DNA of 64,000 bases from Ancistrus triradiatus (taxonomy: Eukaryota > Chordata > Actinopteri > Siluriformes > Loricariidae), in contig JAJAGP010003255.1 of the NCBI GenBank assembly GCA_025084515.1, positions 1-64,000 on the forward strand. The letters run 5' to 3'. Under the pieces are notes generated by a model, which worked only from the letters and a program-made list of their open reading frames with translations, was not told the DNA's origin and searched no databases. Below, one piece after another: positions 1 to 12,276 of the stretch. The translations under genes and the position numbers were made by a program. How positions within the stretch are numbered: the stretch's first letter is position 1; each line of letters starts with the position of its first letter.

Positions 1-1108
1 GAGCCACTCCTTCGTTGCCCGAGCGGTGTGTTTGGGATCATTGTCATGCTGGAAGACCCAGCCATGTTCCATCTTCAAAGCTCTCACTGATGGAAGGAGG
101 TTTTAGCTTAAAATCTCACGATACATGGCCCCGTTCATTCTTCCCTTAACACAGATCAGTCGTCCTGCCCCAATGCAGAAAGACAGCCCCAAAGCATGAT
201 GTTTCCACCCCCATGCTTCACAGTAGGTATGGTGTTCTTGGGATGCGACTCAGCATCCTTTTTCCTCCAGTTGAGTTTTTACCAAAAAGTTCTATTTGGT
301 TTCATCTGACCACATGATATTCTCCCAGTCCTCTTCTGGATCATCCATATGCTTTCTGGCAAACTTCAGATGGGCCTGGACATGTACTGGCTTAAGCAGG
401 GGGACACGCCTGGCACCGCAGGATCTGAGTCCCTCTCGGCGTAGTGTGGTACTGATGGTAGCCTTGTTACACTTGTCCCAGCACTCTGCAGGTCATTCAT
501 CAGGTCCCTCCGTGTAGTTCTGGAATTTTTTTCACCATTCCCATGACCATTTTCGGGATGAGATCTTGCGGGAAGCCCCAGATCAAGGGAGATTATCAAT
601 GGTCTTGTATGTCTGACATTGCTCCCACAGTTGATCTATTCACACCAACCTGCTTGCCTATTGTAGATTCACTCTTCCCAGCCTGGTGCAGGTCTACAAT
701 TTTTTGCTGGTGTCCTTCGACAGCTCTTTGGTCTTGGCCATGGTTGAGTTTGGAGTCTGACTGTTTGAGGCTGTGGACAGGTGTCCAGTTTATACAGATA
801 ACGAGGTCAAACAGGTGCCATTAATAAAGGTAACGAGTGGAGGACAGAAGAGCTTCTTAAAGAAGAAGTTACAGGTCTGTGAAAGCCAGAAATCTTGCTT
901 GTTTGTGGGTGACCAAATACTTATTTTCCACCATGATTTACAATTAAATTATTTAAAAATCCTACAATGTGATTTCCTGGATTTTTTTTCTCATTTTGTC
1001 TCTCATAGTTCAAGTGTACCTATGATGAAAATTACAGACCTCTCTCATCCTTCTAAGTAGGAGAACTTGCACAATCAGTGGCTGACTAAATACTTTTTTG
1101 CCCCACTG
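1..1108 (-). mobile_element. Tc1-like transposon family A, copy 1 (cut by window edge)
   Basis: Reverse-strand Tc1/mariner element. Its outer terminal repeat ends in CCCCACTG at 1108, followed by TA. The transposase start ATG is at 741 (reading MAKTKEL on the minus strand), and the frame runs to the left window edge with breaks. A 77-codon stretch at 366-599 holds the second helix-turn-helix region. The left terminal repeat lies outside the window. Copies 2-4 at 10611, 47818 and 59431 share the same termini and frame pattern, so the family assignment is firm. This copy is inactive because the reading frame is split. Confidence 0.9.
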
Positions 1109-1360
1109 TACATAAAATGCCTCTGATTGCACCCTAGTTGTTCTTCTTTTTTGGATTCATGGCAATAGGCATACCATATTCGTGCATTACTGCTTTTAAA
1201 TATAATTTTCTCAAGATGCCAAAGATTTCTGCTTATCACATTTTAAGAAAAGCAAAAGCAAACTAAACTAACATGGATACCAATTCTTTCTAGAGGTGAA
1301 AAGCATGAGTAAGTGGAACTGTAAAGTACATGTACAGATTCAGTACACAAAAATACTTAC

Positions 1361-1452
1361 AATTAAGATGTGCTGTAGAGCAGAGACTTTCTTATTGTAG
1401 TGTAAGCATTGAGTGATGCTCATTGGTAATTGCATTTCTATATATACTATAC
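1361..1452 (-). promoter_or_regulatory. Candidate promoter and 5' untranslated exon (paralogue of the 58.1 kb module)
   Basis: On the minus strand a TATATATAG-like box (about 1438-1447) is followed ~80 bases later by an exon-like segment ending at a strong splice donor, GTAAGT (1360-1355). The ~55 bases before the donor and the bases after it align, with small gaps, to 58081-58140, where the same donor sits upstream of the pore-forming-like gene at 55494-56507. This suggests exon 1 of a paralogous gene whose coding exon would lie left of the window. The Tc1 copy at 1-1108 would then be in its intron. This is inference from similarity; no transcript evidence. Confidence 0.4.
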
Positions 1453-1900
1453 AGAGAAAATATTTCCACCTGCTGGAAGTGGCATCACCAATATTGACAG
1501 TTTGACCATTTCTGGGTTCCTTTATCATCAAATTAAGCAGCAATTCTGCAGAAGGTAAAACGGCCAGAGTTTAATTGTTTATGCATGTGAGGTTAAATCA
1601 AGCATTTTGGAGAAACAAAAAGCTCTTGGCTTTTCTTGTTTGTCAAGATGCAATGTCATGGCTGTACTGTGGAATTTCACAGAATTTTGCAAGAAGTACT
1701 TGGACAGATTTTCCGCGTTCTGTTTCCGCATTCATTATATTAATTATAGCGCTTTTTACAGTGGAGCATTTTCTGAAAGCTTTCCAACTTTAGATTATAT
1801 TCTAACATCTAAGGCCAATTCCAAACTGACCAAGCCTACATACACACTTACATATAGCACTTTATTTCTTGCTTAGTGTTTAACAAATTATATTTTATAT
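1436..1900. repeat. Locally duplicated segment with a diverged L2 tail
   Basis: Bases 1436-1490 recur at 8632-8680. Bases 1530-1720 recur in rearranged order at 9880-10150 and 26140-26400 (shared words such as AATTAAGCAGCAATTCTGCAG and TGCATGTGAGGTTAAATCAAG). Bases ~1735-1840 are an old reverse-strand L2 3' tail, recognisable by the TATAGCGCTTTTTACA core. No coding capacity. 1109-1340 holds nothing recognisable. Confidence 0.6.
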
Positions 1901-2258
1901 TTATTTCCAGTCCAGTCATTTTTGTTTTGTTGGTCATCGTTACACCAACTTAGAGCACTCATGTGTGAGCTTTTTGGTCACGGTTATGATTTGCTTTCTC
2001 AAGGCAAATCAGTACACCCAGTTACCAGCACAATATAGATGAATTCGGTAGCCCTTCTTACTTTCCCTTATGAAAAGTAACCTAACAAAGTCCTAAATTC
2101 ACACCAATCTAACCTCGGTTGGAGTAGATCGAGGTTTTATCACATAAAACCCAAGTTTAAAAATGGTTACCTCACTCAGAGTGGCGGTTTCCTTTCTCAT
2201 CCCTGAGGAGCATGAGCCTGCGTACGTAATCCGCGTTTAACAAGCTTCTCTGTGTCTT
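1901..2258. other. No recognisable feature
   Basis: Between the old L2 tail and L2 copy A I see no ORF, terminal repeat or known family. It could be diverged LINE sequence belonging to copy A. Confidence 0.5.
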
Positions 2259-5200
2259 GACCATCACACCAAGCGCACTATCACATCTGCTACTCCAGCT
2301 GCGTTTATTAAAAACCTACCAGACTTGAAATTTAATACACCTACAGAGATCAATCATCTTGAGTGTGTAAATGACCAATTAGAATGTGTGCTTCGCTCAA
2401 CCCTGGACACGACTGCCCCTGCTAGGGTCAAACGTATTAGGGAATAAAGGCTAACACCATGGTATAATGACCACACCCGTACCTTAAAGCAAAGAACACG
2501 GCATTTAGAGCGCAAGTGGAGACATAGTAAATTGGAGGTGTTTAAGATTGCTTGGAGGGACTGCATTTCAGAGTATAAGCATGCCCTCACTAAAGCTAAA
2601 GCTGCATACTTCTCTTCAATCATAGAGAAAAATAAGAATAATCCAAGATTTCTCTTTAATACAGTCTCCAAATTAACAAAAAAAACCACAGAAAGTGACT
2701 CTCCCATTCTGTGTAATTTTAACAGTAATGATTTCATGACTTTCTTTAACGATAAGATAGAAAACATTAGGCATAAAGCTCAATGCTCATCACATCACCA
2801 AACTGTTCAGCCACCTTCCAGATGCAGCACTAGTGAAGACATCTGTTTAATGAGCTGTAAATAAAGACTAGAATCTTTTACCCAAATTACTAATACTGAA
2901 CTATCCGCACTGATCAGCTCGTCTAAGTCATCAACATGTTTATTAGATCCAATTCCTACACGTCTACTCAAACAAGTATTACCTAGTGTTATAGAGCCCA
3001 GTGTTAGCTATTTTAAATTCATCCCTTACCTTAGGTTATGTGCCCAAATCCTTTAAGTCTGCCGTTATCAAACCACTGATTAAAAAAGCCAATCTTGACC
3101 CTTGTGTGATATCTAATTATAGACCAATTTCAAATCTACCGTTTCTGTCCAAAATTTTACAAAAAGCCGTCTATCAGCAGCTCTGCAGTTACCTCCAAAG
3201 GAATTAAATTTATGAAACATTTCAGTCTGGCTTCAGGCCCCATCATAGTACTGAAACAGCATTACTTAGGGTACTAAATGACTTGTTAATGTCCTCAGAT
3301 AAGGGATGTGTTTCTTTTCTTGTTCTGTTAGATTTAAGTGCAGCATTTGACACTATAGATCATGATGTTTTACTAAACAGACTAGAAAATACTGTAAGTA
3401 TTAAGGGATCAGCACTTTCTTGGTTTAAATCCTACTTAACTGACCGGTACCAGTTTGTTCATATAAATAATCTAAGGTCTAAGCTCTCAAAAGTGAAGTA
3501 TGGCGTGCCTCAGGGGTCAGTGCTTGGCCCGCTTTTATTCTCTCTGTACATGCTACCACTAGGCTCAGTTATTTGTAAACATGGCATTAGTTTCCACTGC
3601 TTATGCAGATGATACACAGCTGTACATATCAGCCAAACCTAATGACAGCCCTTACAATCAACAAAATTGAAAACTATGTAAAGGAAATAAAAGATTGGAT
3701 GTTATTTAATTTTCTCTCACTTAACTCAGATAAAAACTGAGGTTCTATTAATGGGACCCAAGGCTGTGAGAGACAGGTTGGCTACATCTATCCTAAATCT
3801 AGATGGCTGTCCAGTATTGCCCAGTCCGTCTGTAAAAAACTTGGGTGTCACATTTGATTCAGATCTCTCCTTTGATGCGCACATTAGCAGCATCACTCGA
3901 ATTGCTTTCTTTCAATTACATATAATATCGCTAAAACTTAGAAATATCCTCTCTTTTAATGATGCAGAGAAACTTGTTCATGCGTTTATAACCTCAAGGT
4001 TGGATTACTGTAACGTTTTACTTACTGGATGCTCTAGTAAATCTATAAATAAACTTCAGTTAGTTCAGAATGCAGCTGCCCGAGTGCTAACTCGAACTAG
4101 AAAATTTTATCATATCACTCCTGTTCTATCATCACGGCAACTGGTTACCAGTCAAATTCCGCATTGATTACAAATACTTTTTTATAACTTATAAAGCTCT
4201 ACATGGCCTGGCCCCACATTATCTGAGTGAACTCTTAGAGTTTTACAATCCAACTCGTCTACTTCGTTCTCAGGGTGCAGGACTTCTTTTAGTTCCTAGA
4301 ATTAAAAAAGTCACAGCCGGGGGAAAGGCTTTCTCATACATGGCCCCCCCCAACTATGGAATAAACTTCCCCACTTTCGTTCGAGATTCAGACACTCTCC
4401 AAAGTTTTAAGTCTAGGCTAAAGACATACCTATTTACACAGGCTTTTGAACTAGATTTAGACCAGGATGCATGGCTTGGGGTCACTGGGGCCGGAGTCTG
4501 GAGTCATGTCTGGCCTGCCTGCCTTGTCCGTTAGCCGGGAGTGTCGAGTGGGCGGTCTGGGCTGAACTGGGCTTCGGTCCTCGTGATCTTGACTCGTGCA
4601 TCCTTGCCTTAGAATAAGAGCAGAGCTGGGGGTTCATAGTCAAAGAGTCTTATGGTGATCAGAGACGTTGGGTTGCTGTCTTCTGCCTCCCGTGGGGTTG
4701 CCAATGTCTCATGTGATCCCTCTTGGCTGTGTTTCCTACCGGTTCTCCTCTTTCTAGCTATGCTGCTATAGCTAATGTTGTCGGGGTCTCATGCTACACA
4801 TGGCATCAGTGATTGACATGGCATCAGTGATTGTTAATAGACACTGTGCTCTTAATCAATAACTAATTACATTTTCTGTTTTCTCTCCGAGCTGTGTTCG
4901 GCAGTTCCAGCCCCACACATGATGTTCATCCGCTGAAGCTCCACTCAAGCTGCTTCCGTCATCAGCTCCAGCCCAATCATACCCCGGGCCACTTAATGTC
5001 GATGTGAATACTTCACATTTTATTCAAACTTTGACTCCATGACTTTAGTTTTCGCTCTTAGATTTATCATCTACGCCGCCCAAGGAGGTTGGGTCCCTTT
5101 TTGAGTCTTGGTCTCCCAAGGTTTCTTCCTAGAACTAGGGAGTTTTTCCTTGCCACTGTCGCCCTAGGCTTGCTCAATTTGGGATTGGACGTAGTTATTA

Positions 5201-5290
5201 GGAGATAATCTAAACTTGTAAAGTTGCTTTGAGACAATGCTCCATTGTAAAAAGCGCTATATAAATAAATGTGACTTGACTTGACTTGAC
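2259..5290 (+). mobile_element. L2-type LINE, copy A (5'-truncated)
   Basis: Non-LTR retrotransposon of the L2 clade (jockey/CR1 group). The endonuclease part is missing; what remains is the linker, reverse transcriptase and 3' untranslated region. The 3' end has the stem-like TTTGAGACAATGCTCCATTGTAAAAAGCGC core and ends in tandem GACTT units (to 5290), the usual short-repeat tail of fish L2. Copies B (17638) and C (37394) align throughout. Confidence 0.9.
2532..4534 (+). pseudogene. L2 reverse transcriptase, frameshifted
   Basis: Broken ORF2 in several frames: linker (2532-2864), fingers with NYRPISNLPFLSKI (3001-3207), palm with DLSAAFDTIDHDVLL and VPQGSVLGPLL (3283-3612), the YADD active site near 3600-3620 in another frame, and thumb/C-terminal pieces (3751-4167, 4340-4534). 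Both catalytic aspartates of YADD are kept, but stops and frameshifts at about 2864, 3208, 3610 and 4168 make it inactive. In an intact element this enzyme copies the RNA by target-primed reverse transcription. Confidence 0.88.
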
Positions 5291-5449
5291 CATGACCAGA
5301 AAGGGAAAAAAACCCACACTGCTCAAATGCATCTCATAATTGTCCATAGATTATATTGCTAAAAACATGCCTGATTCTAATCTAATAATTAATAATGTAC
5401 TAAAACAACAACAGTAACAGATTGGCAATAGTACATAGTATATGTCATA
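5291..5449. other. Unassigned spacer
   Basis: Short AT-rich spacer between the L2 A tail and Tc1 B, with no recognisable feature. Confidence 0.4.
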
Positions 5450-6155
5450 CTGTGTATCACAAAAGTGAGTACACCCCTCACATTTCTGCAGATATTTAAG
5501 TATAACTTTTCATGGTACAACACTGACAAAATGACACTTTGACACAATGAAAAGTAGTCTGTATGCAGCTTATATAACAATATAAATTTATTCTTCCCTC
5601 AAAATAACTTAATATAAGTAGTGTGCGGCGTATGGTCTGAGCACTGACAGGCTGACCTCCCACCTCTTCAATCTCTGCAGCAATGCTGACAGCACTCCTG
5701 CGCCTATCTTTCAAAGACAGCATTTGGATGTGATGCTGAGCACATGCACTCAGCTCCTTTTGACGACCAACACGAGGTCTGTTCTGAGTGGACTTTGCTA
5801 TTTTAAAACCCTGAATGATTTTGGCCAATGTGCTGCAGCTCATTTTGAGGGTGTTGGCAATCTTCTTGTAGCCTTGGCCATCTTCATGTAGCACAACAAT
5901 TCGTCTTTTAAGATCCTCAGGGACTTCTTTGCCATGAGGTGCCATGTTGACCTTTCAGTGACCAGTATGAGAGAGTGTGAGAGCTGTACTACAAAATTGA
6001 ACACACCTGCTCCCTATGGACACCTGAGACCTAGTAACACTAACGAGTCACATGACATTTTGGAGGGAAAATGACAAGCAGTGCTCAATTTTTACATTTA
6101 GGGGTGTAGTCTCTTAGGGGTGTACTCACTTTTGTTGCCAGTGGTTTTGACATTA
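5450..6155 (-). mobile_element. Tc1-like family B, internally deleted
   Basis: Both ends carry inverted copies of a word reading CAAAAGTGAGTACACCCCT (5459-5478 region and about 6113-6136), the terminal repeat core of a common fish Tc1 family. The inside holds only the N-terminal part of a transposase on the minus strand. The catalytic half is deleted, giving a ~0.7-kb MITE-like derivative that could move only in trans. The outer boundary on the right is approximate. Confidence 0.8.
5496..5945 (-). pseudogene. Tc1 transposase N-terminal DNA-binding fragment
   Basis: Open frame of 149 codons starting MAPHGKEVPEDLK at 5945. Residues ~5-110 form the paired-like double helix-turn-helix (first HTH around LKRRIVVLHEDGQGYKKIA, second around SAQTIRRTLL) that binds terminal repeats. 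After about residue 112 the frame runs into terminal non-coding sequence, so the last ~35 residues are not transposase. No DDE catalytic domain. It could encode a DNA-binding-only protein, but nothing shows that it is expressed. Confidence 0.75.
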
Positions 6156-7017
6156 AAGATGTTACTTAGATGGCACTTAGCGCTGATAACCATCCGGACA
6201 GTCCTTTTCCTCTTTGACCCGGCACGACGTCCATGATTCCAAAAACAATTTGAAATGTGGATTCGTCAGACCACAGGACTCCACTTTGGTCAGTCCATCT
6301 CAGATGAGCTCGGGTCCAGAGAAGCCGGTGGCATTTCTGGGTATTGTTGATATATGGCTTTCGCTTTCCATGGTAGAGTTTTAACTTGCTCTTGTCGATG
6401 GAGCGATGAACTGTGTTCACTGACAATGGTTTTCTGAAGTGTTCCTGAGCCCATGTGGTGATATCCATTACAGAATGATGTTGGTTTTTAATGCAGTGCC
6501 GCCTGAAAGATCAAAGGTCATGGGCATTCAATGTTGTTTTTTTTCGGCCTTGCCGCTTACTTGCAGAGATTTCTCCAGATTCACTGAAACCTTTGATGAT
6601 ATTATGGACTGTAGGTAATAAAATCCCTAAATTCCTTGAGAAACGTTGTTCTTAAACTGTTGTACTATTTACTCACGCAGTTGTTCACAAAGTGGTGACC
6701 TTCACCCCATTCTTGCTTGTGAACGACTGAGCCTTTTGGGGATACTCCCTTTATAGCCAATCATGACAATCACCTGTTTTCAATTAACCTGTTCACCTGT
6801 GGAATGTTCCAAACAGGTGGTTTTTTAGGCATTCTTCAACTTCCCAGTCTTTTGTTGCTCCTGTCACAGCTGTTTTGGAACGTGTTGTAGGCATCAAATT
6901 CAAAATGAGTTAATATTTGCAAAAAAACAATAAAGTATATCCGTTTGAACAATAAATATCTTGTCTTTGTAGTGTATTCAATTGAATATGGGTTGAAAAG
7001 GATTTGCAAAATCATTG
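6156..7017 (-). mobile_element. Tc1-like family C, 5' half only
   Basis: Minus-strand transposon fragment. The 100-codon frame at 6166-6468 contains the second HTH and the start of the catalytic domain with the first Asp in VLWSDES. Upstream (6480-7017) is its 5' region including the word GAATATGGGTTGAAAAGGA. The second Asp and the Glu region are absent where it abuts family B at 6156. Its right end abuts the TA target of family D at 7018. Confidence 0.75.
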
Positions 7018-7019
7018 TA

Positions 7020-8629
7020 CAGTGGTGCTTGAAAGTTTGTGAACCCTTTAGAATTTCCTATGTTTCTGCATAAATATGACCTAAAACTTTCATCAGATTT
7101 TCACACAAGTCTTAAAAGTAGATAAAGAGAACCCAGTTAAACAAATGAGACAAAAATATCATACTTGGTTATTTATTTATTGAGGAAAATGACTGGTTAT
7201 TACATATTAGTGAGTGGTAAAAGTATGTGAGCCTTTGCTTTCAGTATCTGGTGTGACCCCCCTGTACAGCAATAATTGCAACTAAACGTTTCCTGTAACT
7301 GTTGATCAGTTCTGCACACCAGCTTGGAGGAATTTTAGCCCATTCCTCCGTACAGAACAACTTCAGCTCTGGGATGTTAGTTAATGTTGAGTTTCCTCAC
7401 ATTAACTGCTCGCTTCAATTTCCATTGGATTAAGGTCAGGACTCTGACTTGGCCATTCCAAAACATTAACTTTATACTTCTTTAACCATTCTTTGGTAGA
7501 TTGGCTTGTGTGCTTAGGGTCGTTGTTTTGCTGCATGACTGACCTTCTCTTGAGATTCAGTTCATGGACAGATGTACTGACATTTTCCTTTAGAATTCTC
7601 TGATATAATTCAGAATTCATTGTTCCATCAACGATGGCAAGCCGTCCTGCCCAGAATCAGCAAAACATGCCCAAACCATGATACTACTACCACCGTGTTT
7701 CACAGATGGGATAAGGTTCTTATGCTGGAATGCAGTGTTTTCCTTTCTCCAAAAAATAATGCTTTTCTTTTAAACAAAAACATTCTATTTTGGTCTCATC
7801 CGTCCACAAAACATTCTTCCAATAGTCTTCTGGCTCATCCGTCCACGTGATCTTTAGCAAACTGCAAACGAGCAGCAATGTTCGTTTTGGAGAGTAGTGG
7901 CTTTCTCCTTGCAACACTGCCATGCACACCATTGTTGTTCAGTGTTTTTCTGATGGTGGACTCATGAACATTCACATTAGCCAATGTGAGAGAGGCCTTC
8001 AGTTGCTTAGAAGTTACCCTGGGGTCCTTTGTGACCTCACCAACTATTACATGCCCTTGTTTTTGGAGTGATCTTTGTTGGTCGGACCACTCCTGGGGAG
8101 GGTAACAATGGTCTTGGATTTCCTCCATTTGTACACAATCTGCCTGACTGTGGATTGGTGGAGTCCAAACTTTTTAGAGATGGTTTTGTAACCTTTTGCA
8201 GCCTGATGAGCATCAACAACTCTTTTTTCTGAGGGTGCTCAGAAATCTCCTTTGTTCGTGCTATGATACACTTCCACAAACGTGTTGTGAAGAGCAGACT
8301 TTGACAGACCCCAGTTCTTTAAATAAAACAGGGTGCCCACCTGATTATCATCCAATTGATTGAAAACACCTGACTCTAATTTCACCTTCAAATTAGCTGC
8401 TAATCCTAGAGGTTCACATACTTTTGTCACTCACTAATATGTAATATTGGATCATTTTTACTCAATAAATAAGTGACCAAGTATAATATTTTTCTCTCAT
8501 TTGTTTAACTGGGCTCTCTTCATCTACTTTTTAGGACTTGTGTGAAAAATCTGATGATGTTTTAAGGTCATCATATTTATACAGAAATATGGAAATTCTA
8601 AAGGGTTTCACAACTTTCAAGCACCACTG
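7020..8629 (-). mobile_element. Tc1-like family D, full length, inactive
   Basis: 1610-bp element with matching terminal inverted repeats beginning CAGTGGTGCTTGAAAGTTTG (7020) and its complement ending at 8629, flanked by TA at 7018-7019 and 8630-8631. The transposase is on the minus strand in at least three frames. It sits in a copy of the 1436-type segment (8632 onward). Confidence 0.92.
7402..8279 (-). pseudogene. Family D transposase, frameshifted and missing a catalytic Asp
   Basis: Begins near 8263 (ARTKEISE), shifts frame within the first HTH, continues at 7835-8128 (second HTH and linker), 7720-7932 (first catalytic Asp in NVLWTDETK) and 7402-7620. In the last piece the usual QQDNDPKH motif reads QQNNDPKH, so the second catalytic Asp is Asn. 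The third position (SPDLNPME) keeps its Glu. Several frameshifts plus the Asp-to-Asn change make it inactive. Confidence 0.88.
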
Positions 8630-8631
8630 TA

Positions 8632-9176
8632 TACTATACAGAGAAAATATTTCCACCTGCTGGAAGTGGACACCAACCAATGAAGTCCAGGGCACTGAAA
8701 GAACACACCTGCCAACTGCCAATATACAGAGAACCTTGTCCAAGTCTCTTCACGCATGTGATTTGGACTCGTAGTAATAATGCTAACAATAGTAAAATGT
8801 ATTTATACATACATTAAACATAAATTTTAATTAAAGTCATGTTTTCAAATGCTTCTTAAAGGTATATACACAAACTTCACTGCCTAACTGTAAACAGTAA
8901 CATGTTTCACAGTTTAAATGCATAAAACCAAAAGAGGACTTTTGCAGGATATCGCCTGTGATGTACACAGGGGGACATGCTATAAATGTAGAAGAAATTG
9001 TGGTGATTTTGGGAGAATATTGACAGATTGACCAAGTCTCTGCGGTTTCATTCAGCATTATGCCACAATTGCAAACAGCTGGGGAACCTTAAGTCTTAAT
9101 GACTGTAAAGGCAGCAGATACACAAACATTAGAAAACACCCCTACATCAACAGGAGAGTCTGGGGACAGGGGTGCA
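8632..9176. other. Spacer with a short duplicated start
   Basis: The first ~50 bases repeat 1436-1490. The rest shows no ORF or repeat I recognise. Confidence 0.5.
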
Positions 9177-10608
9177 CCTACAGTAAAAGCTCATGGTGCA
9201 ATGCCAGCTGTATATCAAGGAGCTTAAGGCTCTGGTTGAGCCAGCTACACAGTTAGCATAAGCATACCTGGTGTTCTTCTACAAAAGTGTTCTTCGTAGC
9301 TGACACAAGGCCAGAGGGTATGCAACTGGTAACACATCAGATGCTCATGTAACTAGTTATATATCACCAAGGTTGGTGATGGCTGCATCCAGGGGTTTGA
9401 AATGCTGGTGTTCCTGAATGCCAGCAGGCCCGATACAGCAAGGGAGTGAAGGTAGGAATTGATGAGTTGACTGTCCCAACACCCAAACTCCACTGCAGAA
9501 CAGAGAAAGAGGGACAAACATCAGGAGTGTAGTTAACAAGTAGGGTATTTTCCTGTACTTTAGATGTGCTTCTGCAATTTATGTAAGGAATTTTAGGGTA
9601 CTTGCAGAGGGCAAACAACTGCAGTTCTAAGATCACTTGTTAGATAGATCAACAGTAAGTGAGGTATACAGGTTCTTGGCCATTTAGCACTGTAAAGCCT
9701 AAAAAAAGCATATAAATTTATCTGAACCTATATTGGTAACCAGTGTAGTTCTTTCAGAGTCTTGGTGCTGTATGCTCTCTTGTTTGTTTTTGTGAGGATT
9801 TGAGGTATTGAATTATGTGCAAGTTGTAAGGAAAGTATTTTTTATCTTCTCAACAGGACCGCTGTGTAGCTTACTTCTATTTCTTAATGCATGTGAGGTT
9901 AAATCAAGCATTTCCGTACATGACTGGCCATGTTTTTGGAGACACAAAGAGCTCTTGGTTTTTCTTGTTTGTCAAGATGTGATGCCATGACATACTGTAG
10001 AATTTCACAGGATTTTGCAAGAAGTATTCAGGAACAGACTTGCCTGTTGTAACGAATGAGATGAGATAAGATTCTATTAGTCATTGCACAGAGTACAAGG
10101 AAATTAAGCAGCAATTCTGCAGAAAGTAAAAGTGTCAGAGTTTAACTGTTTGTTACTCCAATTCAGAAAAAAACAATGTCTATCTCTGATTTTTATCTTT
10201 GATTATTTTTTAGATGAAATTTTTTATCGTGCGATATTTTTATAATCTCTTTCATTTCATAATTTCTATAATAATTTTCCTTCTTATTACCTGTGGATTC
10301 TATTTGCCATTAATTTATTATTTAGAAAGTTTAGGGGTCTAACCCGGCATAGTGCGTTTGGAGCATAGCCTTTAGCTAATTACCAGACTCCCTTCATCTC
10401 GGCTTCATCTTTACTATGGTGTATTTTTTATATCTTTTTCAACATTTTCCCACTTTCTTTTTCCTTTGCCTTTTTACTATAATTTTCTATTGACTTTCCA
10501 TTGACACTTTGATCAATAATACAAGAAGTGTTTTGTGCCACTGGTTTTATCCTACAAGGACCCATGTCAAGAAGTCTACTTTACCATTGACTGATTCATC
10601 CGTAGGCA
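9177..10608 (+). repeat. Duplicated block beta, copy 1, left part
   Basis: Near-identical to 25464-26827: begins AGTAAAAGCTCATGGTGCAA and runs through GCATAGTGCGTTTGGAG to GATTCATCCGTAGGCATA, where Tc1 family A is inserted at a TA. The last ~450 bases match the 5' untranslated region of L2 copy C (37500-37800), so the right side of the block is an L2 5' end. No intact ORF. Confidence 0.85.
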
Positions 10609-10948
10609 TACAGTGGGGCAAAAAAGTATTTAGTTAGCCACTGATTGTGCAAGTTCTCCTACTTAGAAAGATGAGAGAGGTGCCATCTCATGACAAAATG
10701 AGAAAAAAAGTCCAGGAAATCACATTGTAGGATTTTTAAATAATTTAAGTGTAAATCATGGTTTAAAATATGTATTTGGTCCCCCACAAACAAGCAAGAT
10801 ATCTGGCTCTCACAGACCTGTAACTTCTTCTTTAAGAAGCTCTTCTGTTCTCCACTCGTTATCTGTATTAATGGCACCTGTTTGACCTCAGTATCTGTAT
10901 AAAAGACACCTGTACACAGCCTCAAACAGTCAGACTCCAAACTCAACC

Positions 10949-11962
10949 ATGGCCAAGACCAAAGAGCTGTCGAAGGAATAAAATTGTACCAGGAATAAAA
11001 TTGTAGACCTGCACCAGGCTGGGAAGAGTAAATCTACAATGGGCAAGCAGGTTGGTGTGAATAAATCGACTGTGGGAGCAATTGTAAGACATACAAGACC
11101 ACTGATAATCTCCCTTGATCTGGGGCTCCACGTAAGATCTCATCCTGTGGGGTCAACATGATCATGAGAACGGTGAGCAATAATCCAAGAACTACACAGA
11201 GAAACCTGATGAATGACCTGCAGAGAGCTGGGACCAATGTAACAAGGCTACCATCAGTAACACACTATGCCGAAAGAGACTCAGATCTTGCAGTGCCAGG
11301 CGTGCCCCCCTGCTTAAGCCAGTACATGTCCAGGCCTGTCTGAAGTTTGCCAGAAAGCATATGGATGATCCAGAAGAGGACTGGGAGAATATCATGTGGT
11401 AAGATGAAACCGAAATAGAACTTTTTGGTAAAAACTCAACTGGAGGAAAAAGGATGCTGAGTTGCATCCCAAGAACACCATACCTACTGTGAATCATGGG
11501 GGTGGAAACATCATGCTTTGGGGCTGTTTTTCTGCATCGGGACAGGACGACTGATCCGTGTTAAGGGAAGAATGAACGGAACCATGTATCGTGTGATTTT
11601 AAGCCAAAACCTCCATCCATCAGTGAGAGCATTGAAGATGGAACATGGCTAGGTCTTCCAGCATGACAATGATCCCAAACACACCACTCGGGCAACAAAG
11701 GAGTGGCTCCGTAAAAAGCATTTCAAGGTCCTGGAGTGGCCTAGCCAGTCTCCAGACCTCAACCCCATAGAAAATGTGTGGAGCGAGTTGAAAGTTTGTG
11801 TTGCCCCGAAACATCACTGCTCTAGAGGAGATCTGCATGGAGGAATGGGCAAAAATACCAGCTACAGTGTGTGCAAACCTGGTGAAGACTTACAGGAAAT
11901 GTTTGACCTCTGTCATTGCCAACAAAGATTATGTTACAAAGTACTGAGTTGAAATAAATTTA
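10949..11962 (+). pseudogene. Family A transposase remnant (copy 2)
   Basis: Begins at the ATG of MAKTKELSK (10949) and has a small duplication near 10975-11000 that breaks the first HTH. The second HTH is in the 61-codon frame 11158-11343, and the catalytic core follows in other frames up to the end of the gene near 11952. A stop lies in the WSDE-equivalent motif. Inactive. Confidence 0.8.
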
Positions 11963-11986
11963 TGGACCAAAGACTTATTTTCCACC

Positions 11987-12259
11987 TGTCACGCCCCCTT
12001 CCAGCCTTGCCTCCAGAGCACGCAACCTGTCTCGCTCCTCATCACCCACATACTGATCACCTGCACCTGTTCTCACGGCCCGGACTTCCCTACATAAACA
12101 CCACTCACCCACACACCACCGCTACACTACAAGGTATCCACCGCGTACAACTAGCTCCTGCAAAACCCTTTGCAGCCAACCCCCTATCTGCTTTAATAAA
12201 GAGTCTGTTTATCGAACCTCACTGCCTGCGTCTGTCTCCCGTCCACACTCGGCGTTACA
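11987..12259 (+). repeat. 5' LTR of the Gypsy element
   Basis: 273 bp, TG...CA ends, with AATAAAGAG polyadenylation-type signal at about 12197. Differs from the 3' LTR by one substitution and three single-base indels that I can count, i.e. about 99% identity. Confidence 0.93.
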
Positions 12260-12276
12260 GTTAGTGTAGCCGCAAA

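Noticed and set aside
9808..9990. 60-codon ORF repeated at 26062-26250
   Set aside because: Present in both beta blocks only because of the duplication; short, no motif, no constraint visible.
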